From NCBI GenBank assembly GCA_945874855.1, contig CAMCIP010000094.1, positions 1 to 8,688 on the forward strand: DNA of 8,688 nt, given 5' to 3'. Origin of the DNA: Brevundimonas vancanneytii (GTDB lineage: Bacteria; Pseudomonadota; Alphaproteobacteria; Caulobacterales; Caulobacteraceae). This document shows, in pieces, positions 5,148-8,688 of the stretch. Numbering within the stretch: position 1 is the stretch's first letter; each line of letters opens with the position of its first letter. The notes beneath the pieces were generated by a model. That model was not told the DNA's origin. It did no database searches and saw only the letters and a program-made list of their open reading frames with translations. The position numbers were made by a program, and so were the translations under genes.

Positions 5148-7196
5148 TCAGAACCGGTAGGAGGCGCCGACCCGCAGGTTGCGCCCCGGCGACGGGGCCA
5201 GGTCCTTCAGGAAGGAGGCATGCTCGCGCACCTCCTCGTCCGTCAGATTGCGGGCCTCGGCGAACAGGGTCAGGCCGCCCGCCGGGTTCGGCGTCCAGCC
5301 CACGAACAGGTCGGCAGTCGTATAGGCGTCCGTCGGCAGCTCGAAGTCGGCCACGCGGTCCTGCTCCCCGACATGCCGCACCTGGCCCCGCAGGGTCCAG
5401 GGGCCCGCCTCCAGCTCGGCCCGGCCGGACAGGGACCAGGGCGGGATCCGGGCCGGCGGGCCCAGGTCGGTCTCGCCCCGGACCGTGTCATAGCCCAGCT
5501 CCAGCGTCAGCGTGTCCGACCCCTGGCTCCAGGCGACGAAGGCCAGCTCGGCTTCCAGCCCGCGGAAGGTGGCGTCGGTCTGGGCGTACTGGAACACCGG
5601 CAGATCGTCTTCCTCGGCGCCGGTGGGGACCAGGTCGATGAAGCCGTCGTAGTCGGCGTTGAAGATGTGCAGGTCGACGGTCAGCGGTCCCGCGATCCAG
5701 TGCAGCGTCCCTTCGAGAGAGGTCACCTCCTCGACGTCCAGATCGGCGTCGCCGACTTCAAAGGCACGGGTGGCGATGTGCGGACCCTCGGCGAACAGCT
5801 CCGCCTCGGTCGGGGCACGGCCGTTGCGCGAGATCGAGGCCCCCAGGAACAGGGCGTCGGTCGGCTTGAAATAGACGCCCAGCGAGCCGGAGACGGTGGA
5901 GAAGTCGCGCGCACCGGCCACACTGTCGAGGTCGCGGGAGTCGAACCGCAGCCCGCCCTCCAGACCCCAGCTGGTCCGGTCCAGACGCTGCAGGGTGTAG
6001 ACGCCCAGTTCCGAGACATCCGTCTGCGGCACATAGGCTTCATCGCCGATGGCGTCGAAGTCGCGCGTCAGGGTCTGGATGCCGATCGCCCCGTCCCAGC
6101 CGCCACGACGGACCTGAACCAGTTCCAGTCGACCTTCATAGCCCTCGGAGGTGAAGACCGTGCCGACCTCACCGCCCTCGAACTCGGTGTGGGTATAGTC
6201 GGCATATCCGGCGGCGGCGCGGACGCGGGCGAAGGGTCCGGACGGCAGGCGCATCTCGCCGCGCAGGTCGTAACGGGTCTGCTCCAGCCCGATGATGACG
6301 GTCTCCTCTTCGTCCACCGGCGGGGGGGCGAGGGGATCCTCCTCATGGGCGTGACCCGGCACGCCATAGTCACTCTCGGTGCGCCTGATCGAGGCACCGA
6401 CGAAACCCCAGTCGCCGACATAGGACACACCGGCCCCGAGAGCCGTCAGCTCGACGAAGCTGTTTTCCACCGTCGTGGCGCCGGTGTCCTCGAAGACCTC
6501 CCCCTCGGACTCCACCTGGCGGCGCGACTCTGCCGGCACGGGGATGTCGTAGTCACCGGCCTCGCGGCGCAGGCCGTCCACGGTGAAGACCCAGGGACCC
6601 GAGCCGAAATTGGCGCGCGCACCGAAAGTCAGCCCGTCGTCGACCTCCGAACCCTGGGTCCACACACGACCTTCCACCCCGTCGGCCGGGGCGCGGTCCG
6701 GAATCCGGCCGTCGATGACATTGACCACCCCGCCGATGGCCGAGCCGCCAAAGGCCAGGGTCTGGGGCCCGCGCAGCACCTCGATGCGCACCGCCTCGCC
6801 GGGATCGGCCGCGACCTGGTGGTCGGGCGACAGGGAGCTGGCGTCGATCAGGCCGAGGCCATTGGTCAGCACCTGGACCCGCGGACCCGCCAGACCCCGG
6901 ATCACCGGACGTCCCGCGCCCGCCGAGAAGGCGGTGGTCCGCACCCCCGGCAGGCCGTTCAGCACATCGCCCAGGCTGCCCGACGGCGCGGTCGACAGCG
7001 CCTCCTCGTCCAGCACATCGACGGCGATCACCGTCGCGTCGCGCGCCACGCCATAGGGGGCGGCGGTAACCACCACATCGTCCACCCGCGTGACCGGGCC
7101 GGTCGGGTCCTGGGCCGCAGCCACGCCGGCCGTGACGGCCCAGGCGGAGGCAGAGAGCAGGAGAAGGCGGCGGTTGCGGGTCATGACGGCGTCCAT
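5148..7196 (-). CDS. znuD: ZnuD-like TonB-dependent outer-membrane receptor, probably zinc uptake
   Basis: The 682-residue precursor imports a metal, probably zinc, across the outer membrane using TonB energy. A signal peptide (1-28, cleaved after AAA) precedes a TonB-box-like 'VDDVVVTA' (38-45). The plug (about 45-162) carries 'RPVIRGL' (96-102), 'SPDH' (123-126) and 'LRGPQTLAFGGSAIGG' (141-156). The barrel follows and ends in 'ASYRF', the terminal aromatic expected for BAM insertion. The external-loop block 'SDYGVPGHAH' (275-284) followed by 'LEQTRYDLRGEM' (304-315), and 'HASFLKDLAPSPGRN' near the end, are hallmarks of the ZnuD group. The loop after GHAH is acidic rather than His-rich. The frame opens at 7235, but the first codons there are the Zur box itself, so the start is 7196 or 7184 (MTRNRR). 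The divergent zur gene and the Zur box support a zinc role; another divalent metal is possible. Confidence 0.92.
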   Translation of the reverse strand: MDAVMTRNRRLLLLSASAWAVTAGVAAAQDPTGPVTRVDDVVVTAAPYGVARDATVIAVDVLDEEALSTAPSGSLGDVLNGLPGVRTTAFSAGAGRPVIRGLAGPRVQVLTNGLGLIDASSLSPDHQVAADPGEAVRIEVLRGPQTLAFGGSAIGGVVNVIDGRIPDRAPADGVEGRVWTQGSEVDDGLTFGARANFGSGPWVFTVDGLRREAGDYDIPVPAESRRQVESEGEVFEDTGATTVENSFVELTALGAGVSYVGDWGFVGASIRRTESDYGVPGHAHEEDPLAPPPVDEEETVIIGLEQTRYDLRGEMRLPSGPFARVRAAAGYADYTHTEFEGGEVGTVFTSEGYEGRLELVQVRRGGWDGAIGIQTLTRDFDAIGDEAYVPQTDVSELGVYTLQRLDRTSWGLEGGLRFDSRDLDSVAGARDFSTVSGSLGVYFKPTDALFLGASISRNGRAPTEAELFAEGPHIATRAFEVGDADLDVEEVTSLEGTLHWIAGPLTVDLHIFNADYDGFIDLVPTGAEEDDLPVFQYAQTDATFRGLEAELAFVAWSQGSDTLTLELGYDTVRGETDLGPPARIPPWSLSGRAELEAGPWTLRGQVRHVGEQDRVADFELPTDAYTTADLFVGWTPNPAGGLTLFAEARNLTDEEVREHASFLKDLAPSPGRNLRVGASYRF

Positions 7197-7215
7197 GTCT
7201 CGGGGGAGGCCTGAA

Positions 7216-7232
7216 ATGTTATGAGATAACAT
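7216..7232. promoter_or_regulatory. Zur box (zinc-responsive operator) between the ZnuD-like receptor gene and zur
   Basis: ATGTTAT (7216-7222) and ATAACAT (7226-7232) form a perfect 7-bp inverted repeat around GAG, strikingly AT-rich in this GC-rich window. It closely matches the alphaproteobacterial Zur site (ATGTTATANNATAACAT type). It lies 20 bp from the receptor start codon and 53 bp before zur. Zn-loaded Zur binding here should repress the receptor and might also affect zur itself. Confidence 0.88.
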
Positions 7233-7245
7233 CACGCCGCGTCAA
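7218..7245 (-). promoter_or_regulatory. Predicted promoter of the ZnuD-like receptor gene, overlapped by the Zur box
   Basis: Reading leftward, TTGACG (7245-7240) is an excellent -35, followed after 16 nt by CATAAC (7223-7218), a 4-of-6 match to TATAAT. The -10 and part of the spacer lie inside the Zur box, so the bound regulator would physically block polymerase. The transcript would start near 7211, leaving a leader of only about 15 nt. Confidence 0.55.
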
Positions 7246-7285
7246 GCGCATTGCGATCCGTCGGTTGAGGCCCTAGCTCAGGAGG

Positions 7286-7768
7286 ATGGACGGATGTGGT
7301 CACGACCATGCCGACCCGCGGCCCTCGGCCGCCGCGGTCGATCGGGCCCTGGGGGCGGCGGAGGCGCGGTGCGTCGACGGGGGCGAGCGCATGACCGCGC
7401 CGCGCCGGCGGGTGCTGGAGCTGCTCCTGGCGGCCGGCGAGCCGGTCAAGGCCTATGATCTGATCGCCCGCTTCGGCCGCGACGGCGAGGCGGCCAAGCC
7501 GCCGACGGTCTATCGGGCGCTGGACTTTCTGGAGCGGCAGGGGCTGGCCCACCGCATCGCCTCACTCAGCGCCTATGTGGCCTGCGCCCACGCCGGGGAC
7601 GACCATGCGGCCGCCTTCCTGATCTGCGACTGTTGCGGGGTGACGGCCGAAGTCCATCCGACGGCCAGCCCGCATTTGGCCGACGCCGCCGCGGCCCTCG
7701 GGTTCACGATCGGGCGCGCCACGGTCGAGGCGCACGGCCGCTGCGCCGACTGTCGGGACGCGGCCTGA
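7286..7768 (+). CDS. zur: Fur-family zinc uptake regulator Zur
   Basis: This 160-residue dimeric DNA-binding repressor should shut off zinc import when loaded with Zn(II). The winged-helix domain includes 'MTAPRRRVLELLLAAG' (36-51), 'AYDLIARF' (56-63) and 'KPPTVYRALDFLERQGLAHR' (71-90). Structural zinc is held by Cys114/Cys117 and Cys153/Cys156 (CADC). His89, Cys100, His107 and Glu122 fit the regulatory site known in E. coli Zur (His77, Cys88, His96, Glu111), with matching spacing except one residue fewer before the second His. The N-terminus is Cys/His rich (CGHDH, 4-8), as in other alphaproteobacterial Zur proteins. AGGAGG (7280-7285) touches the ATG with no spacer, which is unusual, but a stop codon at 7274 and the lack of other in-frame starts before codon 36 leave it as the best choice. 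A Zur box lies 53 bp upstream. Confidence 0.94.
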   Translation: MDGCGHDHADPRPSAAAVDRALGAAEARCVDGGERMTAPRRRVLELLLAAGEPVKAYDLIARFGRDGEAAKPPTVYRALDFLERQGLAHRIASLSAYVACAHAGDDHAAAFLICDCCGVTAEVHPTASPHLADAAAALGFTIGRATVEAHGRCADCRDAA

Positions 7769-7778
7769 GGATCAGGCC
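7762..7778. terminator. Small hairpin containing the stop codons of both convergent genes
   Basis: GGCCTGA (7762-7768) and TCAGGCC (7772-7778) pair perfectly around GGA. The TGA in the left arm is the zur stop, and its mirror image in the right arm is the stop of the hydrolase gene on the other strand. No T-run lies on either side, so it may be a weak shared 3' end rather than a strong terminator. Confidence 0.4.
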
Positions 7779-8688
7779 ACCTCGGCCGGCTCGGTACGCG
7801 GCGACAAATCCTCGACCGGCGAGACATAGGCGGCCATGGCGTCGAACTCCTCCAGGAAGACGGCGCGGCGCTCGTCCGTCTCCATGATGACTTCGTGCTT
7901 GGATCCGCCGACCTCGACATAGCGGCCCCGGCCCAGCCGCTTGGCGGCCCATTTGTTGGTCTGCTTCCAGACCCGGTCGTCGTCGGCCGGCTGGACCACG
8001 CAGACGGGGACCCGCACCGCCTTCAGCGCCTTGGGCTTCAGGCACCGCTCGCCGATGTCGAGGGCAAAGGCCAGCCAGCCCCAGGTGGGCCCGCCGACCG
8101 CCAGATGCGGGCAGGCGTACAGCTGCTGACGCCACAGCTCATAGCGGCTCTCGTCCGTGGTCAGGGCGTCCTTTTCGAAGGTGTGCTCGAACGGATCGTC
8201 CGGCTCGTCCAGCACATAGTCCCCGGCCTTGCCGTGGCGCAGGTTCCAGCGGACGGCCAGCTTGACCGACCACATCGAGCGCTTGCCGGTGCGGATGCGC
8301 AGCATGGGTGCGCTCAGGATCGCCCCGCCGAACCGTGTCTCGCCGGCCTGCAGGCTGGCCAGGTTCAGCGCCCCGCCCATCGAATGGCCGATCATGATCC
8401 ACGGCTTGGGGGCCACCTCGTCATAGGCGTCCAGCAGGCGGGCGTAGTCGTCCAGAAACTCCTCGACGGCGCGGGCATGGCCCTTCAGCCGGTCGGGCAG
8501 CAGCCGCGCCGACAGGCCCTGGCCACGCCAGTCATGGGCCAGCACGCACCAGCCGCGCGCCAGCAGATTTCCGATCAGCTCGAAATATTTCTCGATCGGC
8601 TCCGTGCGCCCCGGGCTGACCACCACTGTGCCGCGCGGCTTCGCCCCCACCAGGGCGGACGGCCGCCAGAAGGCCGCGCGCAGGCGCA
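7772..8688 (-). CDS. Alpha/beta hydrolase, lysophospholipase / monoacylglycerol lipase-like (5' end beyond window)
   Basis: This is a serine hydrolase of the S33/Hydrolase_4 group that probably cleaves a lysophospholipid or acylglycerol ester. Numbering from the GTG at 8650, it shows 'VVVSPGRTEPIEKY' (9-22) where the oxyanion region begins, 'DWRGQGLS' (40-47), the nucleophile elbow 'GHSMGG' (88-93, Ser90), an acidic site in 'PADDDRVW' (221-228) and the catalytic His252 in 'GSKHEVIMETD' (249-259). The GTG at 8650 gives 292 residues but has no ribosome binding site. The frame stays open to the window edge and encodes 'LRAAFWRPSAL', which looks like the normal family N-terminus. I therefore treat the gene as cut by the edge. 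There is no evident signal peptide in the visible part. It is convergent with zur, 3 bp away, with no clear functional link. Confidence 0.88.
   Translation of the reverse strand, partial: RLRAAFWRPSALVGAKPRGTVVVSPGRTEPIEKYFELIGNLLARGWCVLAHDWRGQGLSARLLPDRLKGHARAVEEFLDDYARLLDAYDEVAPKPWIMIGHSMGGALNLASLQAGETRFGGAILSAPMLRIRTGKRSMWSVKLAVRWNLRHGKAGDYVLDEPDDPFEHTFEKDALTTDESRYELWRQQLYACPHLAVGGPTWGWLAFALDIGERCLKPKALKAVRVPVCVVQPADDDRVWKQTNKWAAKRLGRGRYVEVGGSKHEVIMETDERRAVFLEEFDAMAAYVSPVEDLSPRTEPAEVA

Noticed and set aside
4182..7214. 1010-codon open frame on the plus strand opposite the SapC and receptor genes
   Set aside because: It runs through both minus-strand genes and the hairpin between them, has no ribosome binding site, starts inside the 4181 hairpin and encodes no known domain. 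It is the antisense shadow of high-GC coding sequence.
7197..7235. Extended start of the TonB-dependent receptor at 7235
   Set aside because: The added codons are the Zur box itself and would precede the signal peptide with a polar stretch. Starts at 7196 or 7184 give a normal signal sequence.
1..8688. Mobile element, CRISPR array, tRNA/rRNA, toxin-antitoxin or phage-defence module
   Set aside because: No transposase, integrase, regularly spaced repeats, cloverleaf or characteristic defence protein is visible. All recognised genes are metabolic, transport or regulatory.

Overview
This is a very GC-rich, densely coding window that looks alphaproteobacterial, most likely Caulobacterales (a Brevundimonas- or Caulobacter-like organism). 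The reasons are the base composition, the long antisense open frames such composition creates, a SapC-family gene, a TonB-dependent metal receptor, and promoter-like elements resembling the Caulobacter housekeeping consensus. The genus is an inference; no rRNA or marker gene is present. No tRNA, rRNA, CRISPR array, insertion sequence or phage gene was seen.

Region 1 (1-2006, minus strand): a 12-TM MFS transporter of the metabolite:H+ symporter type, followed after 34 bp by the first 98 codons of an aldehyde dehydrogenase (succinate-semialdehyde dehydrogenase-like) that runs off the left edge. The pair suggests uptake and oxidation of an organic acid or aldehyde precursor. The transporter carries an unusual ~117-residue periplasmic insertion.

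Region 2 (2007-2251): a 245-bp divergent intergenic region. It holds a strong intrinsic terminator pointing toward the right-hand gene with no gene upstream of it, which suggests a small RNA, an attenuated leader or an insulator.

Region 3 (2252-4158, plus strand): a tight three-gene run with gaps of 25 and 4 bp. It encodes a zinc-free MDR-type NADP-dependent oxidoreductase (curcumin/prostaglandin reductase type), a MaoC-like hot-dog protein lacking the usual catalytic Asp/His, and a UPF0178/YaiI-family protein. It ends at a 10-bp perfect hairpin beside a 15-bp palindrome.

Region 4 (4242-7768): the zinc locus. A Fur-family zinc regulator (zur, plus strand) is divergent from a ZnuD-like TonB-dependent receptor (minus strand). 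A near-ideal Zur box, ATGTTAT-GAG-ATAACAT, lies between them on top of the receptor's predicted -10 element. With zinc bound, Zur would repress receptor expression. A SapC-family gene follows the receptor on the same strand, separated by a 14-bp perfect GC hairpin and probably served by its own promoter.

Region 5 (7772-8688, minus strand): an alpha/beta hydrolase (lysophospholipase/monoacylglycerol-lipase type), convergent with zur with only 3 bp between the stop codons. Its reading frame stays open past the right edge, so its true start is probably outside the window.
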